From Cyanobacteriota bacterium (GTDB lineage: Bacteria > Acidobacteriota > Vicinamibacteria > Vicinamibacterales > UBA2999), in the NCBI GenBank assembly GCA_019752015.1, contig JAIEMQ010000037.1:1-64000 (forward strand): a stretch of 64,000 bases of DNA, given 5' to 3'. Within the stretch, counting starts at the first letter, position 1. Each line of letters opens with the position of its first letter. Positions 16,518 through 25,620 of this stretch are shown here, one piece after another. Position numbers and translations under genes: made by a program. Under the pieces are notes generated by a model. That model was not told where the DNA came from, searched no databases, and saw only the letters and a list, made by a program, of their open reading frames with translations.

Positions 16518-16895
16518 TCAGATGCCGAGGACGTCGCGAGCTTTCATCAACAGCGAATCTGGATCGAACGGCTTGGTCATGTAGAGGTCGGCGCCCACTT
16601 CGATGCCGCGCTGGCGATCGAACTCCTGTCCTTTCGCGGTGAGCAACACGATGTAGACGTTGGTAAGACCGAGCACGTTCTTGGCGCGATCGCAGACATC
16701 GAAGCCGCTCAGCTTCGGCATCATCACGTCGAGGAACACCAGGTTGGGCTGCATCGCCTCGATCGCCGCAAGCGCCTCTTCCCCGTTAGTGGCGGTGTGC
16801 AATTCCACCCCCTCATCTTCCAGTTCTTCGAGCGTCTGATGCAGCAGCGTGCGCAAGTGCACCTCGTCGTCAACAATCAGGATCTTCAGACTCAC
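16518..16895 (-). CDS. Single-domain response regulator (CheY-like)
   Basis: A stand-alone receiver of about 125 residues. The acidic pair is in ILIVDDE, the phospho-acceptor Asp in LVFLDVMMPKLSGFD, the switch Thr in IVLLTAKG, and the conserved Lys in LYMTKPFDP. It has no output domain, so it probably passes phosphate or a signal from the adjacent hybrid kinase to the PP2C phosphatase. Two GTG starts are possible, 16901 and 16895. AGGAG lies five bases before 16895, which I therefore prefer. Confidence 0.9.
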   Translation of the reverse strand: MSLKILIVDDEVHLRTLLHQTLEELEDEGVELHTATNGEEALAAIEAMQPNLVFLDVMMPKLSGFDVCDRAKNVLGLTNVYIVLLTAKGQEFDRQRGIEVGADLYMTKPFDPDSLLMKARDVLGI

Positions 16896-16903
16896 AGACA
16901 CTC

Positions 16904-19900
16904 CTACCGGTAGACGAAGAACAGGACATTCTCGAGACCTTTTTCAAACCGCAGGGTCTGCACGATCTCCGGCTTGGGGTCGCTCGAGCTGAGCATGATG
17001 ATGTCGGGCTGCAGCATTTTGGCCTTTTCGAACAGGTCGTGGCCGCGCGCCTCGGTGACGCTGTAGCCGCGCGCCTTCAGCACCTCAGTGAGGGTCTTCA
17101 CCGCTGACGCATCGTCATCAACGACCAGTACTCGCTTGTGGGTCTTGCGCTGCTCGAGCAGCGCGCCGACCTCCCGAAACAGGATGTCGGTATTGATTGG
17201 CTTGGTCAGGTAGCGGTCGACGCCGAGGCGGAAGCCGCGCTCGCGGTCCTGCACGATTGACAGGATGATGATCGGGATGTCGAGTGTCTGGGGATCATTG
17301 CGCAACACCGCGGCGACGTCGAAGCCGCTCATTTCCGGCATCATCACGTCGAGCACGATCAGGTCGGGGCGCTGGCGGCGCACCTCGGCGACGGCCTCGC
17401 GGCCGTTTGCGGCGGTCACCACCGCGTAGCCGGCCTCGGTGAATTCCTGGATCAGCAACTCGCGGATGTTGGCCTCGTCGTCCACCACCAGGATGCGCGG
17501 CTGGCGCTCCGCGGTGCGCGGCGTCGTGACCACCACCTGGTCGCGCAGCTGGCGCACCACTGCGGCGAGGTCGAGCGGCAGCGAGGGCTGCGCGCCGTCG
17601 GCGATCGGCAGCGAAAAGGAGAAGGTGCTGCCCTTGCCCAGCTCGCTTTCGACCCATACCTGTCCGCCGTGATGTTCGACGATCTCACGACAGATCGGCA
17701 GCCCGAGGCCAGTGCCCTTGGGCTTGTCGGTAAGTGTGTCACCCACCTGTTTGAAACGCTCGAAGACCTTGGGTTGATCGGCGGCCGCAATGCCCAGACC
17801 GGTGTCGATCACGCTGACGACCAGCATGTCGGCCCGACGTACGGCGCGGCAGGTGATGGTGCCGGCGTCAGTGAACTTGACGGCGTTCGAGACGAGGTTG
17901 ATGACCACCTGGACGAGGCGATCGCGATCGCCGGCGATCACTGGCAGCGTCGGATCGATCTGCTTGGCGAGGCGGAGGCCCTTGGGCTCGAGTAGCGACG
18001 CGGTGGCGGCCGTCGCGTGATCGATGATTTCCTGGACCGTGACGGGCCCCATGTTCCATTCGAGCTTGCCGGCCTCGATCTTCGCGAGATCCAGCACATC
18101 GTCAATCAGCTTGGTGAGGCGCTCGCCTTCGCCGACCACGACCTGCAGGTTCTCCTGAATCTGCTGCACAGTCTGCAGCACTTTCTTGTCGTCGCTCTTG
18201 AGGATCGGGAAGATCCGATCGTCGAGACGCTTCTTGATAATCTTGGCGAAGCCCAGCACCGAGGTGAGCGGTGTGCGCAGTTCGTGGCTGACGGTCGAGA
18301 GAAAGGCGCTCTTGGCCGCATCGGCGTCCTCGGCCGCAGCGCGGGCGCGTTGCGCCTCCTCGAACAGCCGGCGATTCTCGTGTTCCTGCTCGTTGATCTG
18401 CCGGTAGGCCGCAGCGTTGTCGAGCGCAATCGCCGTGAAGGCCGCCAGGTTCTGCATCATGTTGAGGTGATGCTCGGAATAGGCACCTTTCTCCAGGCTC
18501 TGAATCGTGACGATGCCGAGCACCTTGTCCTTCGAAATCAGCGGCAGGTAGATGATCGACTGCGCCGCTTTCGACATGGTGCCGTCTTCGAGCGCGCGGG
18601 CGGCCTCGGCGTAGTGCGGGATGTAGTTTACGGACTCCCGCTCAACATCGTTGATGAACACCGGCGCGCGATGCTCGATGCACCACACCGGCAACTGGCT
18701 GCGGTCGGTGGTGCTGCGCGAGTACGGGGCATAGCGTTTGCCCTTCTCGATCGCCAGCCGGTACTCGATCTCATTCCGCTCGGCGTGATACAGACCGACA
18801 CCGAACACGTCGGCATCCGCCAGTTCGTTGACGCGACCGTAGAGCTTGTCGAAGATCGTATCGAAGTCAAGCGACGCCGTAATGTCGCGGCCGATCTCGC
18901 TGAGCAGCTCGATGTTCCGGTTCCGATCGGCTTCCGACTTGGCGAGCGCTTCCGCGGATTCAGCCCTGAGACGCGCCTCCGCAAACTCAGCGCGCTGCCG
19001 CTCTTTGCCGATCACGCGGCGCCGCTGCACGCGATCGACGCCGAACCCGGCCAGCGCGAGCAGCACGAGGTAGGCGCCGTAGGCCCACCAGGTGCGGTAC
19101 CACGGCGGCAGGATAGCGAAGGCGTAGATCGCTTCTTCGCCCATCGCACCTGTCACACTGCGGGCGCGCACGTGGAACCGGTAGTCGCCGAATGACAAGT
19201 TGGTGAAGTCGCGGCGGGCTTCAGTGGTCCAACTGCTCCAGTCCGCGTCGAGTCCATCAAGCTTGGTTTGATACTGCGTCGCGGTCTCGTCGATGAACGT
19301 GGGCGCCGCGAACTCGAGGCGGAGCGCGTCGGTCGACGGTGGCAAACGGGAAGCGGGCCCGGTGGCGGCACCGCCGTAGAGAACACGGTCGCCGGCCGTG
19401 ACACGTCGCACCAGCACTTTGAAAGGCGCCGCCGCCGCCGCCGCCCGCTTCATGTCGAAGCGAACGAACTGCTCCCTGTAGCCGAACCACGCGATGTCGC
19501 CCGGCTCGATGAACACGTAGCCTGTCGGGATCGGTCCGAACCGGCTGAACAGCGCCTCGTCGACTGTCCAACTGCCGGCGCCATCTGGCGTCAGCACCCG
19601 CGTGCCCTTGCCGGCGTTCGCCAGCAAAGTACCATTCGGCCCTTCGGCAATGCCGAAGCTGCCGCGCAGCTTGTCACTGGGCAGACCGCTGATGGTTTCG
19701 TCCTTGACGAACTTCTGCGCCGTCGCGTCCCATGTCGACACGATGTTGTCCGCGGAGGCTCCCCACGGGAGGAAATACGTCCTGCCGTGGATGCGGGCGA
19801 CGCCGACGCCGCGCTGCGGCAGGCCGTCTTTCTCGCCGAAGCGAGTAATGGTCGGCGTCGGCCGCGGCGCCCCGGGCGCTGGCGGCGTGGCAAAGGTCAG

Positions 19901-21421
19901 GCGCACCAGGCCGAGCGCAGCCGTTCCGGCCCAGAGCGTACCGTCATCGTCCTCGGCCAGTGAGCGCAGCTGCTCGGTGACACCGGGCACCCGGCCTTCG
20001 TCGATCCACCGTCCCTCGACCCAGCGATACGAGGCCAGGCCGTCAAACAGCCCGATCCACAACCGGCTCGGGTCCCGCCGGGATCGTTCGAGCGATGCCG
20101 AGCGAAAGGTGCCGTCTCTCGGGGCGTGAATCGGCGCCGCGGTGATGCCGCGAAGCTCATAGAGGCCGTCGGTCGAGGCGACCGCGAGCACAGCGGGATG
20201 CGCACCGGTGGAGTCGGTCATCTCCGCGAACGCCCAACTCTGCTGGCCGATACCGGGCACGCGAACAAAACGCGCCGGCCGTCCCGCGCTGGGCGGATCG
20301 AGATAACTGATCCCACTCTGCCAGGCGAGGAAGAGCCGTCCCTGATAGCGGGTAATCGTCCAACTCCCGTTGAAGCCGTCCGTTTCAGAGAACGTCGTCG
20401 CCGGTGAGGGGAACTCCACCCGGCCGATGCCGCGCTCGCCCGCCGTCCAGATGGCGCCTTCACGATCGGTCATGACGTGATAAATCGCGTTGGACGGGAG
20501 ATCTTGCGAGCGGTCAAGGATCATGACCCGTCGCCCCTGGCGATCCATCAGCACGAGTCCGGCATTGGTCGTGGCGAGCACAAAGGTGCCATCGGGTAAG
20601 ACAATGCCTTTGTACAGTGATGCCGACTTGAAGAACTCGTCGAGCTCGGTGGCAAATCTGGTGAGTGCCGTACCGTCGTAGAGGTAGAAGCCGTTGAAGC
20701 GCGTGCCGATCAGCAGCCGCTTGTCGTCATAGCGATAGATCACCGGGTAGACTTCGCTGCCGAGCGAAGCGGTTCCTGGCAGCGGCCTGAAGCGGTCCCC
20801 CTCGAGCACGTTGAGGCCAGTCTCCGGAAGCGTCACATAGAGCTGACCGTCGACCAGCGAAGAGCGATTGAGGCGCGATGGCGGACGGATGACCGTCATC
20901 GTGTTATCAGCCCACCGGAAAATGCCTTGCTCGGTCTGGAACAGAACGCCCGACTTGGTGGCCCACGTGCGCCAGACATCAGTGAATCCGCGGGCATCCT
21001 GCGGCAGTTGGTCGACCAGTGACTTGTAGGTCATCGTGCCGCTGTCGTCCGGCGTGAGGTAGCCGAAGTCCAGCTGAGCCCCTGCGTAGATCACGCCCGC
21101 ATCGTCGATTGCAAGCGATCGCACGGTCGAGAGCGATCGCGTTTCGATGAGACGCCAATTGACGCCGTCGAACTCGATCACACCGCTCAGACTGCCCACA
21201 TACATCACGCCGCGTGCGTCTTGCACGATCGACCAGTTCTGGCCGGCGGCGTTGACATCGAGTGGCGCGTAGGTGCGGATGAAGGGCCGCCCTTCTTCCG
21301 GATGGCGGCCACCCGGCGCGGCAGCGGGCGCGACGGCGGGGGGAGGAGACGACGGCAGTTGCGCCTGCGCGGTTGCCGTCAGACAGCAAACTGCCGCCAT
21401 GGCGGCGAATCGGAATCGCAT
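16904..21421 (-). CDS. Hybrid sensor histidine kinase with periplasmic propeller, GAF and two REC domains
   Basis: This 1505-residue hybrid kinase has a signal peptide, a long periplasmic two-component-regulator propeller (about 50-690), a Y_Y_Y domain (about 710-780), one membrane helix ([18 protein letters not shown], about 790), a GAF domain (about 840-1000), HisKA (SHELRTPL, His near 1045), HATPase (about 1145-1280), a first REC ([12 protein letters not shown], acceptor in [13 protein letters not shown]) and a C-terminal REC-like segment. That last segment reads [10 protein letters not shown] where the acceptor Asp should be and ends after about 77 residues, so it looks degenerate. GAGGGG precedes the ATG. 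Periplasmic propellers of this type in Bacteroides sense oligosaccharides; the ligand here is unknown. Confidence 0.9.
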   Translation of the reverse strand: MRFRFAAMAAVCCLTATAQAQLPSSPPPAVAPAAAPGGRHPEEGRPFIRTYAPLDVNAAGQNWSIVQDARGVMYVGSLSGVIEFDGVNWRLIETRSLSTVRSLAIDDAGVIYAGAQLDFGYLTPDDSGTMTYKSLVDQLPQDARGFTDVWRTWATKSGVLFQTEQGIFRWADNTMTVIRPPSRLNRSSLVDGQLYVTLPETGLNVLEGDRFRPLPGTASLGSEVYPVIYRYDDKRLLIGTRFNGFYLYDGTALTRFATELDEFFKSASLYKGIVLPDGTFVLATTNAGLVLMDRQGRRVMILDRSQDLPSNAIYHVMTDREGAIWTAGERGIGRVEFPSPATTFSETDGFNGSWTITRYQGRLFLAWQSGISYLDPPSAGRPARFVRVPGIGQQSWAFAEMTDSTGAHPAVLAVASTDGLYELRGITAAPIHAPRDGTFRSASLERSRRDPSRLWIGLFDGLASYRWVEGRWIDEGRVPGVTEQLRSLAEDDDGTLWAGTAALGLVRLTFATPPAPGAPRPTPTITRFGEKDGLPQRGVGVARIHGRTYFLPWGASADNIVSTWDATAQKFVKDETISGLPSDKLRGSFGIAEGPNGTLLANAGKGTRVLTPDGAGSWTVDEALFSRFGPIPTGYVFIEPGDIAWFGYREQFVRFDMKRAAAAAAPFKVLVRRVTAGDRVLYGGAATGPASRLPPSTDALRLEFAAPTFIDETATQYQTKLDGLDADWSSWTTEARRDFTNLSFGDYRFHVRARSVTGAMGEEAIYAFAILPPWYRTWWAYGAYLVLLALAGFGVDRVQRRRVIGKERQRAEFAEARLRAESAEALAKSEADRNRNIELLSEIGRDITASLDFDTIFDKLYGRVNELADADVFGVGLYHAERNEIEYRLAIEKGKRYAPYSRSTTDRSQLPVWCIEHRAPVFINDVERESVNYIPHYAEAARALEDGTMSKAAQSIIYLPLISKDKVLGIVTIQSLEKGAYSEHHLNMMQNLAAFTAIALDNAAAYRQINEQEHENRRLFEEAQRARAAAEDADAAKSAFLSTVSHELRTPLTSVLGFAKIIKKRLDDRIFPILKSDDKKVLQTVQQIQENLQVVVGEGERLTKLIDDVLDLAKIEAGKLEWNMGPVTVQEIIDHATAATASLLEPKGLRLAKQIDPTLPVIAGDRDRLVQVVINLVSNAVKFTDAGTITCRAVRRADMLVVSVIDTGLGIAAADQPKVFERFKQVGDTLTDKPKGTGLGLPICREIVEHHGGQVWVESELGKGSTFSFSLPIADGAQPSLPLDLAAVVRQLRDQVVVTTPRTAERQPRILVVDDEANIRELLIQEFTEAGYAVVTAANGREAVAEVRRQRPDLIVLDVMMPEMSGFDVAAVLRNDPQTLDIPIIILSIVQDRERGFRLGVDRYLTKPINTDILFREVGALLEQRKTHKRVLVVDDDASAVKTLTEVLKARGYSVTEARGHDLFEKAKMLQPDIIMLSSSDPKPEIVQTLRFEKGLENVLFFVYR

Positions 21422-21895
21422 CGATTGGAGCCCCTCGTGGGCAGCCCGATTCTACAGGGGAACACCGAACCTTTGACCAGAGATTCGCCGGAAGCGCTTT
21501 CGGTCTTTCAAGTCGCGGAAGCGGCGCTTTAGCTCGCGAACCTGTGCTGGAATGAGCGGGGGCGCGTCGTCAGCGGGCGGTGTTCCCGTGGGCGTGCCCA
21601 AGCCTGAAGGCGCCGGTCGGCTTCGCATCGCGACGACGAAGCCGTCGTCAGCCCGCTGACGTCAAATCAAAATCGGCCTAACGCATTGGCGCTCAGCTGG
21701 CCCAGGCGGCGCGAAGTTTCGTCGACGTGCAATTCCGCCCAAGCCTCAACAAGGCGTTGCTGACTTCTACCGTCCACGGGTTCTCTCGGCCGACCATGGA
21801 CATAGCGTCCACCCATTCATCACGCATGAACGCAAACCACACGACGCCAAAGCGAAATTGTCAACGGTCGCCCAAGAGGTGCCCAGCTTAAACGA
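21422..21895. other. Gene-free stretch with a long hairpin
   Basis: There is no convincing coding region here. The first 40 bases are the 5' flank of the hybrid kinase gene. At 21568-21578 and 21651-21661 an 11-bp perfect inverted repeat (CGTCAGCGGGC) encloses a smaller stem GACGAC/GTCGTC and one GCCTGAAGGC palindrome, so the DNA or an RNA could fold into a roughly 94-nt structure. The remainder (21663-21895) shows nothing I can name; a short minus-strand reading possibility near 21700-21790 is too small to support. Confidence 0.5.
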
Positions 21896-22391
21896 CCCTC
21901 GCCTGAAGGCAGGGATTCTCGGCTCGAGTGGCGAGAGCCGGTGACGATCAGTTTCGAGTCAGTCAGTAGGTGGACCTTCGGCACTTGCGGCGGCCCCCTT
22001 CAGTCGACTCACGAAATACCCCCGCGCCCATAGATGCCGCCCCCAGAATTCCGCCCGCAGTTTCCGACGATCTTGAAGCAGGTGATGCGACGTCTTCCCT
22101 TGATGCGCTGCATCACCCGACTCGGCGCCAAGTGCGGCGGGACGCTCAACAGCCAGTGCACATGGTCCGGCCGGATATGCCCCTGCAGAATCTCCACGTC
22201 CACGGTCCGGCAAATCTCCCGGATCATGTCCCGGACGTCCGTCCCAATCTCGCCGCGCAGCACCGGCTTGCGATACTTCGTGATGAACACGAAATGGTAG
22301 TGCAACGCATAGACCGTATGGGCGGCTCGACGATAGTCCCGCATGGCCGCCCAGCGTATCGCAAGCCTCCTGAAGGCGTCGCCTGAAGGCG
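21896..22391 (-). mobile_element. Degenerate IS200-like insertion sequence
   Basis: The Y1 transposase gene (21959-22344) is bracketed by subterminal hairpins with the same core. At 21896-21914 there is an imperfect stem (CCCTCGCCT GA AGGCAGGG), and at 22380-22391 a stem CGCCT GA AGGCG. IS200/IS605 elements have such imperfect palindromes at both ends instead of terminal inverted repeats and make no target duplication. There is no tnpB. Exact ends cannot be fixed without another copy. Confidence 0.6.
21959..22344 (-). pseudogene. tnpA: IS200-type Y1 transposase TnpA, frameshifted
   Basis: The N-terminal two-thirds reads as a Y1 HUH transposase: YALHYHFVFITKYRKPVL, the HUH motif RPDHVHWLLSVPP, then SRVMQRIKG. 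Near 22096-22100 one base is missing from a G run. The other frame then supplies the true C-terminus (KTSHHLLQD, FWGRHLWARGYFVS) to 21959. Y1 enzymes cut single-stranded DNA through a tyrosine in a C-terminal helix; I cannot place that residue here with confidence. As it stands, the gene is inactive unless the indel is a sequencing error. Confidence 0.75.
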
Positions 22392-22441
22392 AGGGGGTTC
22401 ACCCATCCCGACAGGGACCCTAAGGCTGACCAGCACCCGCG

Positions 22442-22464
22442 CCTCGCCAGCAGCAATGGCGAGG
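22442..22464. terminator. Hairpin downstream of the nuo operon
   Basis: Perfect 8-bp stem CCTCGCCA/TGGCGAGG with a 7-nt loop, about 37 bases beyond the nuoN stop. No T run follows on the minus strand, so it may act as an mRNA-end stabiliser rather than a terminator. Confidence 0.4.
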
Positions 22465-22500
22465 AAGTGCTCATCGGAGGCAGTAAGGGCTGGGACGTTG

Positions 22501-23979
22501 CTAGAAAATCGTGGAGATCGAAGCTTGCGCGAAGTCGATCAGTCTCGTCGGCAGCACGCCCAGGTAGAGCACGCCGATCAGCGAGATGATCAACCCGGCC
22601 ATCGCAATCGCCGGCACCGGCGGCGGCACCGGGCGCGCGTCGCGGTCGGTCATGTACATCATCACCACGATGCGCAGATAGAAGAACACCGACACGACGC
22701 TCGAGAGCAGGCCGATGATCGCGAGCGTATAGCCGCCGGTCGCGGCCGCGGTGTCGATCGAGCCGGTTTCGGTCGCCCCGATCACCGCCGAGAACACGTA
22801 CCACTTGGCGACGAAGCCAGCGGTCGGCGGGAAACCGCCGAGCGACAGCAGGAAGAACGTCATCAGCGTCGCGAGACCGGGATGCGAGTGCCACAGGCCT
22901 GCGTAGTCACGTAGATCATCGTTGGCGCGCTCGCGCGTGCCGAGCAGCGCGATCACGCCGAACGCGCCCATGTTGGTGAGCGCATACGCGGCGAGGTAGA
23001 AGAGGATCGCCGCCTTGCCCGCTTCGTTGCCCGCGATCAACCCGGCGAGGATGTAGCCGCCGTGCGCGATGCTCGAATACGCCAGCATGCGCTTGACGCT
23101 CGTCTGCGCCACGCCCACAACCGTGCCGACGATCATCGTCGCCGCGGCAATCCACCACAGCACCGGCGCCCAGTCGAGGATCAGCGGATCGAGCCCCTTC
23201 AGGAAGACGCGCACGAACGCCGCCACCGCCGCGGCCTTGACGCCCGTCGACATGAAGCCGGTGACCACCGTCGGCGCGCCTTCATAGGCATCGGGCGACC
23301 ACATGTGGAACGGCACCGCGGCGATCTTGAACGCGAAGCCGACGATCAGCAGGCCCACGCCGAGCAGGATCATCGGGTTGGCGCTCATCGCCTGCGCGGC
23401 AATCTTCGTCGACATCGCATCGATGTTCGTCGTCCCGGTGACGCCGTAGAGGAACGCGATGCCGTAGAGGAAAAATGAGCTCGCGAAGGCGCCGAGCAGG
23501 AAATACTTGAACGCCGCCTCGGTGCTCTGCTGCTGATCGCGCCGCATGCCGGTCAGGATGTAGACCGCGATCGACATCGTCTCCAGCGCGAGGAAGATCA
23601 CGAGCAGGTCCGTCGCCTGGCCCATCAGCATCATGCCGACGATGGCGAAGAGCATGACGGCGTAGTACTCGCCGGCCGGCAGCTTGTCGCGCTCGATGGT
23701 CTGCGACGAGAAGATCACCGTCAGCAGGCCGACCACGACCAGTATGAGGTTGACGAACAACCCGAACTTGTCGGCGCTGACCACGCCGAAGCTGTCTTCG
23801 GCGCCGCTGTCCCACAACAGCATCGTCGCCGCGCCGGCGCCGAGCAGGCCGATGATCGCGAGGCCGCCAATCGGCATGCGCTCGTCACGGCCGCGGAACG
23901 CTTCGGCGAGCAGCACCACGAGACCCGCGAGGGTCACGCAGAGCATCGGGATGACGGCGTCGAGTTGGCCGCTGATCAT
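22501..23979 (-). CDS. nuoN: NADH-quinone oxidoreductase subunit N
   Basis: The 492-residue protein has about 14 hydrophobic helices and the antiporter-like core of complex I. Diagnostic segments include LETMSIAVYILTG with the helix-5 Glu, FKIAAVPFHMWSPDAYEGAP with the conserved Lys and loop, and KRMLAYSSIAHGGYILAG. It pumps protons in the membrane arm. The start is ATG 23979, which overlaps the nuoM stop (ATGA). It is the last gene of the operon. Confidence 0.95.
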   Translation of the reverse strand: MISGQLDAVIPMLCVTLAGLVVLLAEAFRGRDERMPIGGLAIIGLLGAGAATMLLWDSGAEDSFGVVSADKFGLFVNLILVVVGLLTVIFSSQTIERDKLPAGEYYAVMLFAIVGMMLMGQATDLLVIFLALETMSIAVYILTGMRRDQQQSTEAAFKYFLLGAFASSFFLYGIAFLYGVTGTTNIDAMSTKIAAQAMSANPMILLGVGLLIVGFAFKIAAVPFHMWSPDAYEGAPTVVTGFMSTGVKAAAVAAFVRVFLKGLDPLILDWAPVLWWIAAATMIVGTVVGVAQTSVKRMLAYSSIAHGGYILAGLIAGNEAGKAAILFYLAAYALTNMGAFGVIALLGTRERANDDLRDYAGLWHSHPGLATLMTFFLLSLGGFPPTAGFVAKWYVFSAVIGATETGSIDTAAATGGYTLAIIGLLSSVVSVFFYLRIVVMMYMTDRDARPVPPPVPAIAMAGLIISLIGVLYLGVLPTRLIDFAQASISTIF

Positions 23980-25613
23980 CGCGCCCTGCCCTGCTCGTAC
24001 GAAATGCGCGTCGTCGCGCGCGGGTCCTGGGGCTTGGGTCTTGGGGCTTGCGGCCGCGGCTTGAGGAGGCCCTTCGGCAACACCGCCTCGGCGGTGATCG
24101 ACGGCTGCGGACGATGCGGATCGACCTTCTCGACCAGACGCGTCACCGCCGGCTCCATCGGCCTGAGAAACACATTCGGAAACACACCCATGCCAATCGC
24201 GGCGGCCGCGAGCGGACCGAGGATCGCCCATTCGCGGAACGACAGCTCGGGCAGGCCCTTGTTGCGATCGTTGGTCACCTTGCCGTAGAAGACCCGCTGG
24301 AACATCCACAGCATATAAACGGCCGAGAGAATCACGCCGAGCGCCGCGATCACGACGAAACGCGGGTCCCACTTGAACGCGCCGAGCATGATCAGGAATT
24401 CACCGATGAATCCGTTCATGCCGGGCAGGCCGATCGACGCCAGTGTGATGATCAGCATCACCGCGGTCAGCCGCGGCATCACGCTCTTGAGCCCGCCGAA
24501 CTCGCTGATCAGGCGCGTGTGACGCCGATCCGACAGCATGCCGACAATGCAGAACAGCGCGCCGGTGCTGACGCCGTGCGCCAGCATCTGATACGACGCG
24601 CCCTGCAGTCCTTCCCTGTTGAACGCCGCAATGCCGAGGACGACGAAGCCCATGTGGCTGACCGACGAGTAGGCCACGAGCTTCTTCATGTCCGGCTGGA
24701 CCATTGCCACGAGCGCGCCGTAGACGATGGCGATCACCGAGAGCGTGGCGAGCATCGGCGCCAGCTCCATCGCCGCGTCCGGGAACAGCGGGAAGGCCAG
24801 GCGGATCAAACCGTAGCCGCCCATCTTCAGCATCACGCCGGCCAGAATCACCGAGCCGGGCGTCGGCGCCTGGACGTGCGCGTCCGGCAGCCAGGTGTGG
24901 AACGGGAACAGCGGCACCTTGATGATGAACGCCAGCGTGAACGCGAGGAAGAACCAGTACTGCGTCGACGCCGGCATCTGCAGCTCGTAGAGCTTCAGCA
25001 GGTCGAAGGTGTAATCGCCGGTGTTCGACTGGTGGATCCACGACAGGCCGATGATCGCGACCAGCATCAGCACGCTGCCGGCCATGGTGTAGAGGATGAA
25101 CTTGATCGCCGCGTAAATGCGCTGGTCGTAGCCCCAGATGCCGATCATGAAATACATCGGGATCAGGACGAAGTCCCAGAACACGTAGAACAGGAAGATG
25201 TCGAGGGCGCAGAACACGCCGATCATCGACGCTTCGAGCAGCAGCATCAGGATCGAGAATTCCTTGACGTGTTTCTCGATGCTCTCCCACGACGACAGCA
25301 GCGCGATCGGCGTCAGGAAGCCGGTCAGCACCAGCAGCATCAGGCTGAGGCCGTCGATGCCCACGAAGTACTCGATGCCGAAGCGCGGGATCCAGTCGTA
25401 ACGCTCGACGAACTGAAACGGCACCTCGCCGGTGGCGGCGTTCGGATCGAATCCCGCCCACAGCAGCAGCGTGATCGCGAACACCACCAGCGACACGACC
25501 AGCGCTCCGTAGCGGACCAGCGCGTTGTTGGCGCCGTCGCGGTTCGGCACCAGCATCAGCAGGACGGCCCCGATGACGGGCACGGTGATAGCGAAGGTCA
25601 GTAAGCCAGGCAC
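23976..25613 (-). CDS. nuoM: NADH-quinone oxidoreductase subunit M
   Basis: The start is GTG 25613, eight bases after the nuoL stop with GGAG upstream, giving 545 residues. The antiporter-like core is intact: EASMIGVFCALDIFLFYVFW with the conserved Glu, IKVPLFPFHTWLPDAHVQAP, and KKLVAYSSVSHMGFVVLG. The C-terminus carries an unusual proline/arginine-rich tail (…KPRPQAPRPKPQDPRATTR), partly encoded by a heptamer repeat at 24026-24053. The tail follows the last helix and is absent from typical NuoM. The stop overlaps the nuoN start. Confidence 0.94.
   Translation of the reverse strand: MPGLLTFAITVPVIGAVLLMLVPNRDGANNALVRYGALVVSLVVFAITLLLWAGFDPNAATGEVPFQFVERYDWIPRFGIEYFVGIDGLSLMLLVLTGFLTPIALLSSWESIEKHVKEFSILMLLLEASMIGVFCALDIFLFYVFWDFVLIPMYFMIGIWGYDQRIYAAIKFILYTMAGSVLMLVAIIGLSWIHQSNTGDYTFDLLKLYELQMPASTQYWFFLAFTLAFIIKVPLFPFHTWLPDAHVQAPTPGSVILAGVMLKMGGYGLIRLAFPLFPDAAMELAPMLATLSVIAIVYGALVAMVQPDMKKLVAYSSVSHMGFVVLGIAAFNREGLQGASYQMLAHGVSTGALFCIVGMLSDRRHTRLISEFGGLKSVMPRLTAVMLIITLASIGLPGMNGFIGEFLIMLGAFKWDPRFVVIAALGVILSAVYMLWMFQRVFYGKVTNDRNKGLPELSFREWAILGPLAAAAIGMGVFPNVFLRPMEPAVTRLVEKVDPHRPQPSITAEAVLPKGLLKPRPQAPRPKPQDPRATTRISYEQGRAR
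24026..24053. repeat. Heptamer array inside the 3' end of nuoM
   Basis: Four consecutive 7-bp units CCTGGGG, CTTGGGT, CTTGGGG and CTTGCGG encode part of the PRPQAPRPKPQDP tail of NuoM on the minus strand. Confidence 0.6.
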
Positions 25614-25620
25614 GGGATCG

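Noticed and set aside
16904-17135. The second REC domain of the hybrid kinase as a functional phospho-receiver
   Set aside because: The position of the phospho-acceptor Asp reads Ser and the domain ends before the conserved Lys, so phosphorylation is unlikely.
21663-21895. A TnpB gene or omega-RNA associated with the IS200-like TnpA
   Set aside because: No frame in this stretch carries RuvC-like motifs, and the sequence is too short; only hairpins consistent with element ends are seen.
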